A stretch of 37,850 bases of DNA from Nocardia carnea (GTDB lineage Bacteria; Actinomycetota; Actinomycetes; Mycobacteriales; Mycobacteriaceae): contig NZ_JARWOV010000039.1 in the NCBI RefSeq assembly GCF_029868855.1, forward strand, positions 1 to 37,850, read 5' to 3'. A model generated the notes under the pieces. It had not been told where the DNA came from. It was given only the letters and a program-made list of their open reading frames with translations, and made no database searches. The stretch's first letter is position 1. Each line of letters begins with the position of its first letter. This document shows positions 16,890 through 24,509 of this stretch, piece after piece. The position numbers and the translations under genes were made by a program.

Positions 16890-16939
16890 CCGAACCTCCG
16901 TGTCCGATTCCGTCGCGCCGGGCGGAGCGGTCGTCCCCG

Positions 16940-17809
16940 CTACGCCTTGTTGTACTGGTAGAAACCGGCACCTGTCTTCTTGCCGAGCAGTCCGGCCTCC
17001 ACCATGCGCATCAGCAGCGGCGGGGCCGAGTAGAGCGGTTCCTTGAATTCGCCGTACATCGAATCGGCGATGGATTTGACCGTATCGAGGCCGACGAGGT
17101 CGGTGAGCGCCAGCGGGCCCATGGGGTGGGCACAACCGAGGACCATCGCCTTGTCGACGTCTTCCTTGGTGGCGAATCCGGACTCGACCATCCGGATGGC
17201 CGACAGCAGATAGGGCACCAGCAGGGCGTTGACCACGAAACCGGAGCGGTCGGAGGAACGCACGACCTCTTTGCCGAGGATCTCGGCGGCGAATTTCTCG
17301 GCACGCTCGGAAACGGCGGCACTGGTTTTCAGGGTGGTCACCAACTCGACGAGCGGCAGCACCGGCACCGGGTTGAAGAAATGCATACCGACGACCCGCT
17401 CGGGGTTGTTGGTCGCGACGGCGATCTTCATGATCGGAATGGAGGAGGTGTTGGAGGCGAGCACCGCATTCGGGTCGGTGACCACCTTGTCCAGTTCGGC
17501 GAAGATCGAGGTCTTGACCTTCTCGTCTTCCAGGACTGCCTCCACCACCAGCTGGCGGTCGGCGAAGTCACCCAGGTCGGAGGTGAACCGCAGCCGCCAG
17601 GCCGTCTGCTCACGCTCGCGTTCGGTGATCTTGCCGCTGCTCACGCCGCGGTCGAGCGACCGGAGAATGCGCGACCGTCCGGCGGCGGCCAGTTCACGGG
17701 TCTGCTCGTACACCAGCACATCGATATGCGCGCGGGCGCACACCTCCGCGATGCCGGCGCCCATCTGTCCGGCGCCGATGACACCGACGCGCTGAATCTT
17801 TTCGCTCAC
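16940..17809 (-). CDS. fadB2: 3-hydroxybutyryl-CoA dehydrogenase
   Basis: 289 residues. The NAD-binding GAGQMG is at residues 12-17 of a Rossmann fold. The catalytic MHFFNPVPVLPLVE motif and SGFVVNALLVPYLLSAIRMVESG follow, with the C-terminal dimerisation domain ending in GKKTGAGFYQYNK. It oxidises or reduces the 3-hydroxyacyl-CoA/acetoacyl-CoA pair in short-chain fatty-acid metabolism. GTG 17809 is preceded by AGGAG and replaces a longer low-complexity frame. The order isocitrate lyase-fadB2 matches Rv0467-Rv0468 in M. tuberculosis. The gap to the isocitrate lyase gene is 290 bp and full of hairpins. Confidence 0.92.
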   Translation of the reverse strand: MSEKIQRVGVIGAGQMGAGIAEVCARAHIDVLVYEQTRELAAAGRSRILRSLDRGVSSGKITEREREQTAWRLRFTSDLGDFADRQLVVEAVLEDEKVKTSIFAELDKVVTDPNAVLASNTSSIPIMKIAVATNNPERVVGMHFFNPVPVLPLVELVTTLKTSAAVSERAEKFAAEILGKEVVRSSDRSGFVVNALLVPYLLSAIRMVESGFATKEDVDKAMVLGCAHPMGPLALTDLVGLDTVKSIADSMYGEFKEPLYSAPPLLMRMVEAGLLGKKTGAGFYQYNKA

Positions 17810-17898
17810 GGTCCCGCTCCTGATCAGTTTTGGTGGGTCGGTGGGAACGAAGGTGTTGCTCTGGTGTGAGCGGAGCCTTCGACGTTGAAGTTCGTGGT

Positions 17899-17920
17899 GT
17901 GAAGTCTTTTCGTACTTCAC
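17899..17920. promoter_or_regulatory. dyad upstream of fadB2
   Basis: GTGAAGT (17899-17905) and ACTTCAC (17914-17920) form a perfect 7-bp dyad with an 8-bp spacer, 90 bp before the fadB2 GTG and just after the strong aceA stem-loop. It could be an operator for a separate fadB2 promoter. Confidence 0.35.
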
Positions 17921-17935
17921 GGTAGAGGCACCGAA

Positions 17936-17964
17936 GCCCCCTCGCCGGGCTGTTGCGAGGGGGC
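17936..17964 (-). terminator. strong stem-loop 3' of aceA
   Basis: GCCCCCTCGC (17936-17945) pairs perfectly with GCGAGGGGGC (17955-17964), a 10-bp stem with a 9-nt loop, 136 bp after the isocitrate lyase stop. There is no T-tract, as is common for actinobacterial terminators. It may limit read-through into fadB2. Confidence 0.6.
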
Positions 17965-17977
17965 GGCGGGTACACCC

Positions 17978-18087
17978 CTACCGAGGTAGTGGTTGCCGGT
18001 ATCCGTCACGGATACCACGTCCGGCCCGGGCGAACCCGGAACCGGGCCGGTGGGGTTGCGGCTCCCGCGAGCGAAAGCCGTAACCCC
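17978..18087. repeat. run of four further inverted repeats 3' of aceA
   Basis: In order: CTACC/GGTAG (17978-17989); GGTATCCG/CGGATACC with a 3-nt loop (17998-18016); CCGGCCCGG/CCGGGCCGG (18021-18029 with 18042-18050); and GGGGTTGCGGCT/AGCCGTAACCCC (18052-18063 with 18076-18087, one G-T pair on the plus-strand RNA). They end 13 bp from the aceA stop. They may stabilise the aceA transcript or act as tandem terminators. Confidence 0.55.
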
Positions 18088-18099
18088 GCGACCGGTGGC

Positions 18100-19389
18100 T
18101 CAGTGGAACTGGCCTTCTTCGGTCGAACCCTTCAGCGCCGCGGTGGAGGTGTTGGGGTCGACGGTGGTGGCGATGGTGTCGAAGTAGCCGGCACCGACCT
18201 CACGCTGGTGCTTGATGGCGGTGAAGCCCCGCTCGGCGGCGGCCTTGAACTCGCGCTCCTGCAGGTCGACGAAGGCGGTCATACCCTCGCGGGCGTAGCC
18301 GTAGGCCAGGTCGAACATGCCGTAGTTCAGCGAGTGGAAGCCCGCCAGGGTGATGAACTGGAACTTGAAGCCCATCGCCCCCAGCTCGCGCTGGAACTTC
18401 GCGATGGTGGCATCGTCCAGGTGCGCCTTCCAGTTGAAGGACGGCGAGCAGTTGTAGGCCAGCAGCTGATCGGGGAACTCGCTGCGGACGGACTCGGCGA
18501 ACTTCCGGGCGACCTCGAGGTCCGGCACGCCGGTTTCCATCCAGATGAGGTCGGCGTAGGGGGCGTAGGCCTTGGCGCGCGCGATGCAGGGCTCGATGCC
18601 GTTCTTCACGCCGAAGAAGCCCTCGGCGGTGCGGGTGCCGTCGAGGAACTCGCGGTCGCGCTCGTCGACATCCGAGGTGATCAGGGTGGCGGCCTCGGCG
18701 TCGGTGCGGGCGATGATCACCGAGGGCACCTGGGCGACGTCGGCGGCCAGGCGCGCGGAGGTCAGGGTGCGGATGTGCTGCTGGGTGGGGATCAGCACCT
18801 TGCCACCGAGGTGGCCGCACTTCTTCTCCGAGGCCAGCTGGTCTTCCCAGTGCACACCGGCGGCGCCGGCGGCGATCATGGCCTTCTGCAGTTCGTAGGC
18901 GTTCAGCGCGCCACCGAAGCCGGCTTCGGCGTCGGCGACGATGGGGGCCAGCCAGTTCTCGACGGAGGTGTCGCCCTCGACCTTGGCGATCTCGTCGGCG
19001 CGCAGCAGTGCGTTGTTGATGCGGCGGACCACGTTGGGCACCGAGTTGGCCGGGTAGAGACTCTGGTCCGGGTAGGTGTGCCCGGAGAGGTTCGCGTCAC
19101 CGGCGACCTGCCAGCCCGACAGGTAGATGGCCTTGAGGCCGGCGCGGACCTGCTGCACCGCCTGGTTACCGGTGAGGGCGCCCAGGGAGTTGATGTAGTC
19201 CTCGTTGTTCACCAGGTCCCAGAGGATCTCCGAGCCACGCCGCGCGAGGGTGTGCTCTTCGACGACGGTGCCCTGCAGCTTCGACACCTGCTCGGCGGTG
19301 TAGTTGCGGGTGACGCCCTTCCAGCGCGGGTTGGTGTCCCAATCCTTCTGGATTTCCTCAGGGGTCTTCGGGGTGCCGGTGGTCGACAT
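18100..19389 (-). CDS. aceA: isocitrate lyase
   Basis: 429 residues, first enzyme of the glyoxylate shunt, splitting isocitrate into succinate and glyoxylate for growth on acetate and fatty acids. The catalytic-loop [10 protein letters not shown] is intact, as are the metal/substrate region [24 protein letters not shown] (seen in two parts) and the NCSPSFNWK motif. Length matches the short actinobacterial Icl1. ATG 19389 follows GGAG; the upstream frame contains the leader. A candidate promoter (TTAACA at 19579-19584, 16-bp spacer, TAGCTC at 19557-19562) predicts a leader of about 160 nt. RamB-like sites lie at the promoter and in the leader, and the ramB gene is 2.7 kb away. Confidence 0.96.
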   Translation of the reverse strand: MSTTGTPKTPEEIQKDWDTNPRWKGVTRNYTAEQVSKLQGTVVEEHTLARRGSEILWDLVNNEDYINSLGALTGNQAVQQVRAGLKAIYLSGWQVAGDANLSGHTYPDQSLYPANSVPNVVRRINNALLRADEIAKVEGDTSVENWLAPIVADAEAGFGGALNAYELQKAMIAAGAAGVHWEDQLASEKKCGHLGGKVLIPTQQHIRTLTSARLAADVAQVPSVIIARTDAEAATLITSDVDERDREFLDGTRTAEGFFGVKNGIEPCIARAKAYAPYADLIWMETGVPDLEVARKFAESVRSEFPDQLLAYNCSPSFNWKAHLDDATIAKFQRELGAMGFKFQFITLAGFHSLNYGMFDLAYGYAREGMTAFVDLQEREFKAAAERGFTAIKHQREVGAGYFDTIATTVDPNTSTAALKGSTEEGQFH

Positions 19390-19471
19390 CTTCGACTCCA
19401 CTTCCTTGTTCGGTCGGTCCGTCGGGCCGCGTCGACGGTGCGTTTCCGCACCGCACTGCTGGATCGACGAT

Positions 19472-19485
19472 TTGCAGGCTTGCAA
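19472..19485. promoter_or_regulatory. TTGCA-GGCT-TGCAA dyad in the aceA leader
   Basis: A perfect 5-bp inverted repeat with a 4-bp spacer, 83 bp before the aceA ATG. It is similar in core to the TCGCA-AGC-TGCGA dyad before ramB. RamB sites in corynebacteria and mycobacteria contain a TTTGCAAA-like core, so this is a candidate RamB site. Confidence 0.4.
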
Positions 19486-19582
19486 TGCCCAGCGGGGGTA
19501 CTTGCACACCATGGCACACGATCAAAACGCCGTCTACCTGTTGCTTCTGTGAATCTGAGCTAGGATCGGCCACAAGATTGTT

Positions 19583-19621
19583 AAGTCTGCAAAAGTAGCC
19601 AGCACATTGCCCTCGCAAAAT
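19583..19621. promoter_or_regulatory. candidate RamB sites over the aceA promoter
   Basis: AAGTCTGCAAAAG at 19583-19595 differs by one base over its first eleven positions from the RamB core AAGTTTGCAAA. A second TCGCAAAAT lies at 19613-19621. The first overlaps the proposed -35 of aceA, consistent with repression of aceA by RamB. This is inference from motif resemblance. Confidence 0.45.
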
Positions 19622-19734
19622 CTACTGACGAGTAGCGCTGACATGGGATTTTAGCGTAACGCCCGTACTGTTAGCCGAAGCGCCGATCCGGCCCGCGGCC
19701 ACCCGACCCGGACAACCGCTGTGAGGACGTTCAT

Positions 19735-19874
19735 AACTGACACCATGCGCCGTCAGTTCACGGGATCCGGCCGGAAAGATTCCCGCAACGGCCGCGGATA
19801 CGAGTATCGGGGGCTGAACACATGAACCGACGGGGCCGGAAACCGCGCCGACAACGCAGCCCCCGTAAATTTTT
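19735..19874 (+). ncRNA. possible small RNA or leader ending in an intrinsic terminator
   Basis: AACTGAC/GTCAGTT (19735-19741 with 19752-19758) forms a hairpin. Next, CGGGGGCTG (19808-19816) pairs perfectly with CAGCCCCCG (19857-19865), enclosing a GC-rich inner arm, and is followed directly by TAAATTTTT (19866-19874). A T-tract after a strong stem is rare in this GC-rich DNA and indicates plus-strand termination. The only plus-strand gene downstream is xdhC-like at 20029, so this ends a transcript that contains no gene: either a small RNA or an attenuated leader. Confidence 0.4.
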
Positions 19875-20028
19875 GCCGCGCATTCATATGCCCGCCGGAT
19901 GAGATTTTCGCAGCCGTGCCAAATTCTCACCGAACAACGCTAGGGTGTCCGTCACGTGCGCGGTCATCGGTGACAGGTGCCGATGGTGAGCGCCTGCCCT
20001 CCGTCGCACGGTGGGATCGGAGCTGTTG

Positions 20029-21030
20029 ATGCGCGACATCGTCGACGACCTGCTGCAGGTGTGGCGTTCGGGCCGGACCGGCGGGCTGGCCACCATCGTG
20101 CGCACAGGTGGGTACGTGGATATTCCGGTGGGGACGGCGATGCTGGTGGACCCGGACGGAATGATCTACGGATCCATGGCGTCCACCGGTATCGAGGACA
20201 CCGTGTACGAGGCCACCGTGCAATCGGCCCGTACCGGTCAGCGCGCTTTACATCGGCTCACCGTGCCGGGCGCCGAATCAGCGGGCGACGGCGGGATCAT
20301 CGATGTGTTCACCGAACCGTTCTCGCGCGGCCATTTCCCGGAATTCCCGACCGTCGCCACCGAAATAGCCGAACATCGGCGGGTAACGGTTTTCACTGTG
20401 GTCTGGAATCCGGAGCCCGGGATGATCGGGCAGCATCTGATAACCGATAAGCGGCATGCGACCGAGCTGGTATCGCTACCGCAGTCCGATATCTTCGTCG
20501 CGTCGTTCGCCCCGCCGCCACTGCTGGTGATCTTCGGCGCGAACACGACTACCGCCGCGCTCTCCGCGCAGGCCCAGCTGCTGGGCTATCGGGTGGCCAT
20601 CTGCGATCCCCGGCCCGCGTTCGCGGTGCCGGAGTCCTTCCCGGGCGCGGAGGTGGTCTGCGATTGGCCGCACCGGTATCTGAACGTGCTGGTCGCCGAG
20701 GGCGAAGTGGACGCATCGACCGGAATCGTGCTGGCCACCCACGATCCGCAGTTCGAGATCCCGCTGCTCACGGTGGCGCTGCGCCTCCCGGAGATCGGCT
20801 ATATCGGGGTGGTCGGGTCGGCGCTCACCTGCGCGCGCCGCCTCGACGAGCTACGTGCCAGCGGGTTCGACGAGGCGATGCTGGCGCGGTTGCACGCACC
20901 GGCCGGTATGGATATCGGCGCCGCGACCGCCACCGAGACCGCCCTCGCGGTAGCCGCGGAGATGGTGGCGGCACGCAACGGCCGGCTGGGCCGCATCACG
21001 GTCGCGTTCCCCGCGGAGGCCGCGATCTGA
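20029..21030 (+). CDS. XdhC/CoxI family protein
   Basis: About 333 residues. The N-terminal XdhC_CoxI domain (LLQVWRSGRTGGLATIVRTGG and PVGTAMLVDPDG, residues about 8-50) is followed by a C-terminal Rossmann-like XdhC_C domain (PLLVIFGANTTTAALSAQAQLLGYRVAICDPR, then GYIGVVGSALTCARRLDELRASG). XdhC proteins help insert or sulfurate the molybdenum cofactor of xanthine dehydrogenase or CO dehydrogenase-type enzymes. No such enzyme is encoded here. The Rossmann glycine motif reads GANTTT rather than GAGHVG, so dinucleotide binding may be altered. ATG 20029 follows GGAG at a good distance; an upstream GTG at 20011 is the alternative. Confidence 0.85.
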   Translation: MRDIVDDLLQVWRSGRTGGLATIVRTGGYVDIPVGTAMLVDPDGMIYGSMASTGIEDTVYEATVQSARTGQRALHRLTVPGAESAGDGGIIDVFTEPFSRGHFPEFPTVATEIAEHRRVTVFTVVWNPEPGMIGQHLITDKRHATELVSLPQSDIFVASFAPPPLLVIFGANTTTAALSAQAQLLGYRVAICDPRPAFAVPESFPGAEVVCDWPHRYLNVLVAEGEVDASTGIVLATHDPQFEIPLLTVALRLPEIGYIGVVGSALTCARRLDELRASGFDEAMLARLHAPAGMDIGAATATETALAVAAEMVAARNGRLGRITVAFPAEAAI

Positions 21031-21133
21031 ACCCGCAATTTCCGCGCCGGGGCCGCGGCGCCCGGCGATCGACCTCATCCGCGCCCTCCCGCCCGGATTT
21101 GCGGCGCGCCGACTCTCGTGGACAGTGGTTCTC

Positions 21134-22087
21134 GTGATCCTCACCGTGACAATGAATCCCGCATACGATGTGACCTACCGGGTCGAGAATTTCACGTGCG
21201 GCCGGACGCATCGGGTCCGGTCGGTGGAACAGCGTCTCGGCGGTAAGGGCATCAACGTGACGCGGGTGCTGAATCAGCTGGGTCGCTATGCCCGGGCGAC
21301 CGGGTTCGCGGATCATGCGTTCGCCGCCGCGGCCGAGGCAGAGATGCCGGTGGATTTCGTGCACGCGCTGCCGTGGGTGCGGCGCACCGTCGTGATCAGC
21401 GAATCCGATACCGGTACCGCGACAGCGCTGCGCGAACCGGGCGCCCGGGTCGCCAATCCGCATGCTTCCGAACAGCTCGAGGTGCGGGTTTCCGGCATGC
21501 TGCCGCATATCTCCGGTCTGGTGATCGCCGGATCACTGCCCGAAGGTATCGATCCGGGCCTGCCCGCCCGGATCGCCCACGCGGCGCTGGAAGCTCGTGT
21601 ACCCACGGTATGTGATCTGGACGGGGCGGCGTTGCGGATGGCGGCGCGGGTGCCCGGGGTGGTGTTGCTGCCGGGGCTCGCAGAGTTCGAAGAGCTGACG
21701 AAATCCGGTGCCGAGACACCCGCGGCGCTGGTCGCTACGGCCCGGCCGCTGGTGGATCGCGGGGTCGGGGCGGTGATCATCACCCGCGGTTCGCTGGGCA
21801 TGGTGGCAGTGACCGCGAACGGCGCGTGGGATGCGCATCTACCCGAACCGCTCATCGGAAACCCTACGGGCGCAGGCGATACCGTAGCGGCGGCAGTGAT
21901 CGCGGCACTGGCGAATACGAACCCGCCCGAATGGCCGGAGATTCTGGTGGACGCGGTCGCCACTTCGGCGGCCTCCGTGGTCATTCCGGTGGCCGGCGAG
22001 ATCGACCGTCGCCTACGCGGCCACCTCGCCCCCACTGTCGTGGTGTCGGAATTGGAAGCGCCGGATTCGGAACCCGACCGGGACTGA
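21134..22087 (+). CDS. PfkB-family sugar (phosphate) kinase, 1-phosphofructokinase-like
   Basis: About 317 residues. It starts ILTVTMNPAYDVTY, as 1-phosphofructokinases and tagatose-6-phosphate kinases do. GGKGINV (residues 36-42) is the first PfkB signature, and NPTGAGDTVAAAV near residue 250 is the second, with the catalytic aspartate in GAGD. It should phosphorylate a sugar phosphate using ATP. No PTS fructose genes are adjacent, so the substrate is unsettled. GTG 21134 is favoured because family members start just before ILT; the frame is open nine bases earlier. No clear ribosome site is visible. It converges on ramB. Confidence 0.85.
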   Translation: MILTVTMNPAYDVTYRVENFTCGRTHRVRSVEQRLGGKGINVTRVLNQLGRYARATGFADHAFAAAAEAEMPVDFVHALPWVRRTVVISESDTGTATALREPGARVANPHASEQLEVRVSGMLPHISGLVIAGSLPEGIDPGLPARIAHAALEARVPTVCDLDGAALRMAARVPGVVLLPGLAEFEELTKSGAETPAALVATARPLVDRGVGAVIITRGSLGMVAVTANGAWDAHLPEPLIGNPTGAGDTVAAAVIAALANTNPPEWPEILVDAVATSAASVVIPVAGEIDRRLRGHLAPTVVVSELEAPDSEPDRD

Positions 22088-22127
22088 GGGTCCGCCGGTG
22101 CCGGGTTCGGTCCGCCGGAGTACCGAC

Positions 22128-23534
22128 CTATTTCAGGACGTAGGGCGATACCGAGCTGCGATGTTCGCTGATATCGAGGGTTTTACCCAGGGGCGGAAAG
22201 GCGCGTTGTGGGCAATTGGCGCGGTCGCATACCCGGCAACCCGCGCCGATCGGAGTGGCATTGACCTCGCGCATATCGATTCCGTCCGCGTACACCACGC
22301 GGGCGGCGTGGCGGATTTCGCAGCCCAATCCGATGGCGAATGTCTTGCTCGGCTGCCCGTAGCGGGTCGCCCGGCGTTCTACGGTGCGGGCCACCCACAG
22401 GTATTTGCGGCCGTCGGGCATCTGGGCGATCTGGGTCATGATCTTGCCGGGGAAGGTGAAAGCTTCGTACACATTCCACAGGGGGCAGGTGCCGCCGCTG
22501 GAGGAGAAGTGAAAACCGGTGGCGGACTGCCGTTTGGACATATTGCCGGCGCGGTCCACCCGGACGAACGAGAACGGCACACCGCGTAGTTCCGGCCGCT
22601 GCAGGGTGGACAGCCGGTGGCAGATCGTCTCGTAACTCTGGGTGAAGAACGCCGAGAGCCGTTCGATGTCGTAGCGGAAACCCTCGGCGACCTCGTGAAA
22701 GTAGGTGTAGGGCAGCACTGTCGCGGCCGCGAAGTAGTTCGCCAGGCCCAGCAGCGCCAGCCGGCGCGCATCAGGGCCGGAGAAGTTCCCTTCGTCCACG
22801 AGTTTCTCCAGCAGCGGGCCGCATTCGAAATAGGACAGTTCGGCGGCGAGTTTGAACAGCCGCTGCCCGCCCGATAGGTGCGGAGCGATCTCGAGCACCT
22901 GGTTTTCCGTATCGTATCGGTGCAGGACACCCTCGCCGAGGTCGATCCGTTCCATGATCCGCACGCCGTGGCTGCGCAGTACCTTGGGAATCTCGCTGTG
23001 CGGGTCACCGCCGTGGAAGCGGATCCGGTTGGCCAGTTCCTCGGCCGCGGTATCGAGTTGATGAATATAGTTCTGCCGCTGATAGAAGTAGTCGCGCACT
23101 TCCTCGTGCGGTTTGCTGATCGTGGCGCTGCCCGAGCCGTCGGCGAACCGGTCCTCGGTGGCCGCGGCGAGCTGGGCACTGGTATTGCGGTAGCGGTTGT
23201 GCATATTGACCAGGGCGCGCGCCATGCTCGGATGGGCGGAGACCATTTCGGCGATCTCCCGGGCGTCGGCCTCGATGCCCAGTTCCTGGTCCATCACGAC
23301 TTCCTGCAGTTCGGCGATGAGCCGAGTGTCGTCCTGCGGGGAGAAGAAGGTCGCCTCGACACCGAACACCTCGCTGATCCGCAGCAGTACCGGCACGGTG
23401 AGGGGACGGACATCGTGCTCGATCTGGTTCAGATAGCTCGCCGATATCTCCAACTGCTGGGCCAGCGCCACCTGACTCAGCCCGCGTTCGGTGCGCAGTT
23501 GCCGGAGCCGGGCGCCGACGTAGGTCTTGGCCAT
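22128..23534 (-). CDS. ramB: RamB, acetate-metabolism transcriptional regulator
   Basis: 468 residues. An XRE helix-turn-helix (about residues 8-62: LRQLRTERGLSQVALAQQLEISASYLNQIE) is followed by a DUF955/IrrE-like segment (about 180-300). The C-terminal ScfR-type domain ends in a cysteine cluster (CRVCDRANCPQRAFPP). This is the architecture and length of RamB (M. tuberculosis Rv0465c, 474 residues), which controls aceA and related genes of acetate and glyoxylate metabolism in corynebacteria and mycobacteria. aceA lies 2.7 kb away and carries RamB-like sites. A dyad 20-33 bp before its start suggests autoregulation. Confidence 0.92.
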   Translation of the reverse strand: MAKTYVGARLRQLRTERGLSQVALAQQLEISASYLNQIEHDVRPLTVPVLLRISEVFGVEATFFSPQDDTRLIAELQEVVMDQELGIEADAREIAEMVSAHPSMARALVNMHNRYRNTSAQLAAATEDRFADGSGSATISKPHEEVRDYFYQRQNYIHQLDTAAEELANRIRFHGGDPHSEIPKVLRSHGVRIMERIDLGEGVLHRYDTENQVLEIAPHLSGGQRLFKLAAELSYFECGPLLEKLVDEGNFSGPDARRLALLGLANYFAAATVLPYTYFHEVAEGFRYDIERLSAFFTQSYETICHRLSTLQRPELRGVPFSFVRVDRAGNMSKRQSATGFHFSSSGGTCPLWNVYEAFTFPGKIMTQIAQMPDGRKYLWVARTVERRATRYGQPSKTFAIGLGCEIRHAARVVYADGIDMREVNATPIGAGCRVCDRANCPQRAFPPLGKTLDISEHRSSVSPYVLK

Positions 23535-23554
23535 ATGTCCAGCTTAAAAGATGT

Positions 23555-23567
23555 TCGCAAGCTGCGA
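23555..23567. promoter_or_regulatory. TCGCA-AGC-TGCGA dyad before ramB
   Basis: A perfect 5-bp inverted repeat with a 3-bp spacer, 21 bp upstream of the ramB ATG; a second TTCGCGA-like element follows near 23584. It shares the TGCA/CGCA core of the aceA-side sites. RamB autoregulation is known in related genera, so this is a candidate site. Confidence 0.45.
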
Positions 23568-23607
23568 TAGCAGGGTTAGCAACTTCGCGAGCCCGGGCCG
23601 CCGGGTT

Positions 23608-23889
23608 TCATTCCGGCCAGCCGGGCGGATCCAGGCGGGACAGGACGCGTTGCACATCGGTATCGGACGGCATCTCGTCGGTGACCTTGGTGATCATCAC
23701 CCGGATGTCGATACGGTCCAGCCGATGGGCAGGAGAATTCAACACCTCGGCTGCGATCTGCTCGACCTCTTCGTCGGTGAGCCGCCGCCGCAGCAGCGCG
23801 ACCAGCGGAATGTAATCCGCCTCCGGCACCCCGTCGGGATACCCGCGCCGCAACCAATCGATCACGGCGTGCAGCATCCGGGGCATCAT
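23608..23889 (-). CDS. DUF3349 family small protein (copy 1)
   Basis: 93 residues, helical, carrying the family signature WLRRGYPDGVPEADYIPLVALLRRRLTDEEV (seen at about residues 10-40). It is a close relative of the gene just upstream. ATG 23889 overlaps the upstream stop (ATGA). DUF3349 proteins such as M. tuberculosis Rv0543c are small cytosolic helical proteins of unknown function found beside pitA, as here. It is the last gene of the phosphate transporter operon. Confidence 0.85.
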   Translation of the reverse strand: MMPRMLHAVIDWLRRGYPDGVPEADYIPLVALLRRRLTDEEVEQIAAEVLNSPAHRLDRIDIRVMITKVTDEMPSDTDVQRVLSRLDPPGWPE

Positions 23890-24227
23890 TGCTGCTGTTC
23901 CCCCGGCTCCGGCGCGGCCAGCGGCCACCCGCCGGCGGCCAGATGCGAGGCCACCCGCGCGATATCCTCGTGACCGGCCTGCTCCTTGGCCACCCGTTTC
24001 ACGGCCGCCTCGATTTCGGCGTGGGTGATTTCCTGACGTTCCATCCGGTCACGCAGCACCTCCTCGGCCACCAGCATCACCTCGTATTCGGTGAGGTCGC
24101 GATGCAGCACCGCGAACAGGGCGACATAGTCGGTCCGCGGCACGCCCTGCGGGTATCCGGCCCGCAACCACCCCACGATTCGCGACAGCAGGCCCTGCCG
24201 CGGCGGCTGCACCTCGTCCGTGGCCAT
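23886..24227 (-). CDS. DUF3349 family small protein (copy 2)
   Basis: 113 residues with IVGWLRAGYPQGVPRTDYVALFAVLHRDLTEYEV (about residues 17-50), aligning almost position by position with copy 1. A tail rich in Pro, Glu and Gln is extra. ATG 24227 follows GGGGAG and overlaps the stop of the small membrane protein gene (TGATG). The tandem pair looks like a local duplication. Function is unknown; linkage to pitA suggests a role tied to phosphate uptake, but that is inference. Confidence 0.85.
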   Translation of the reverse strand: MATDEVQPPRQGLLSRIVGWLRAGYPQGVPRTDYVALFAVLHRDLTEYEVMLVAEEVLRDRMERQEITHAEIEAAVKRVAKEQAGHEDIARVASHLAAGGWPLAAPEPGEQQQ

Positions 24228-24508
24228 CAGGACTCCCCGAAAAGATGGATTCCGAGCCGGTCGGAGAGGAAGCCCTTGGCGACGAACAGCACCCCGGCGA
24301 CAACCACCGTCAGCACGACGAGCAGGCAGATACACGCGCCGGCCATTGCGACCGGATTACGGCGGACGGTTCCGTCCGGGCCGGACACCTCGGCGACCGA
24401 CCACCAGCGCACCCCCAGGGCGAACAGCATGGGCACGGCGGCGCCCAGGAGGAGTGCTGCCAGCGTGACGTCGAACAATGCCCGCAGTTGGGTCAGCAGA
24501 GTGGACAT
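24227..24508 (-). CDS. small two-helix membrane protein (Rv0544c-like)
   Basis: 93 residues with two transmembrane helices (about 14-32 and 55-77) joined by a polar loop (SVAEVSGPDGTVRRNP). ATG 24508 follows GGAGG, and the start overlaps the region of the pitA stop (24510-24512). The same gene order (pitA, small membrane protein, DUF3349) exists in M. tuberculosis as Rv0545c-Rv0543c. Function is unknown; an accessory of PitA is possible. Confidence 0.8.
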   Translation of the reverse strand: MSTLLTQLRALFDVTLAALLLGAAVPMLFALGVRWWSVAEVSGPDGTVRRNPVAMAGACICLLVVLTVVVAGVLFVAKGFLSDRLGIHLFGES

Positions 24509-24509
24509 C

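Larger units (their letters stand above)
19390..20028. other. 639-bp intergenic region between aceA and the xdhC-like gene
   Basis: No supported coding gene. From left to right it holds the aceA leader with a TTGCA dyad (19472-19485), the candidate aceA promoter near 19557-19584, RamB-like motifs near 19583-19621, and two hairpins ending in a T-tract on the plus strand (19735-19874). The xdhC-like promoter region follows; TAGGGT near 19941 could be its -10. Confidence 0.6.

Noticed and set aside
16890..17135. N-terminal extension of the MetE-like gene
   Set aside because: It overlaps the 3' end of fadB2, and a strong GGAGG precedes the ATG at 16889, which matches the normal MetE N-terminus.
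17953..19563. 536-residue plus-strand open frame
   Set aside because: Antisense to isocitrate lyase and repetitive in Gly, Val and Asp; a codon-bias shadow.
19622..19930. 102-residue minus-strand open frame upstream of aceA
   Set aside because: No ribosome site, no family resemblance, and it covers the structured T-tract element; probably not coding.
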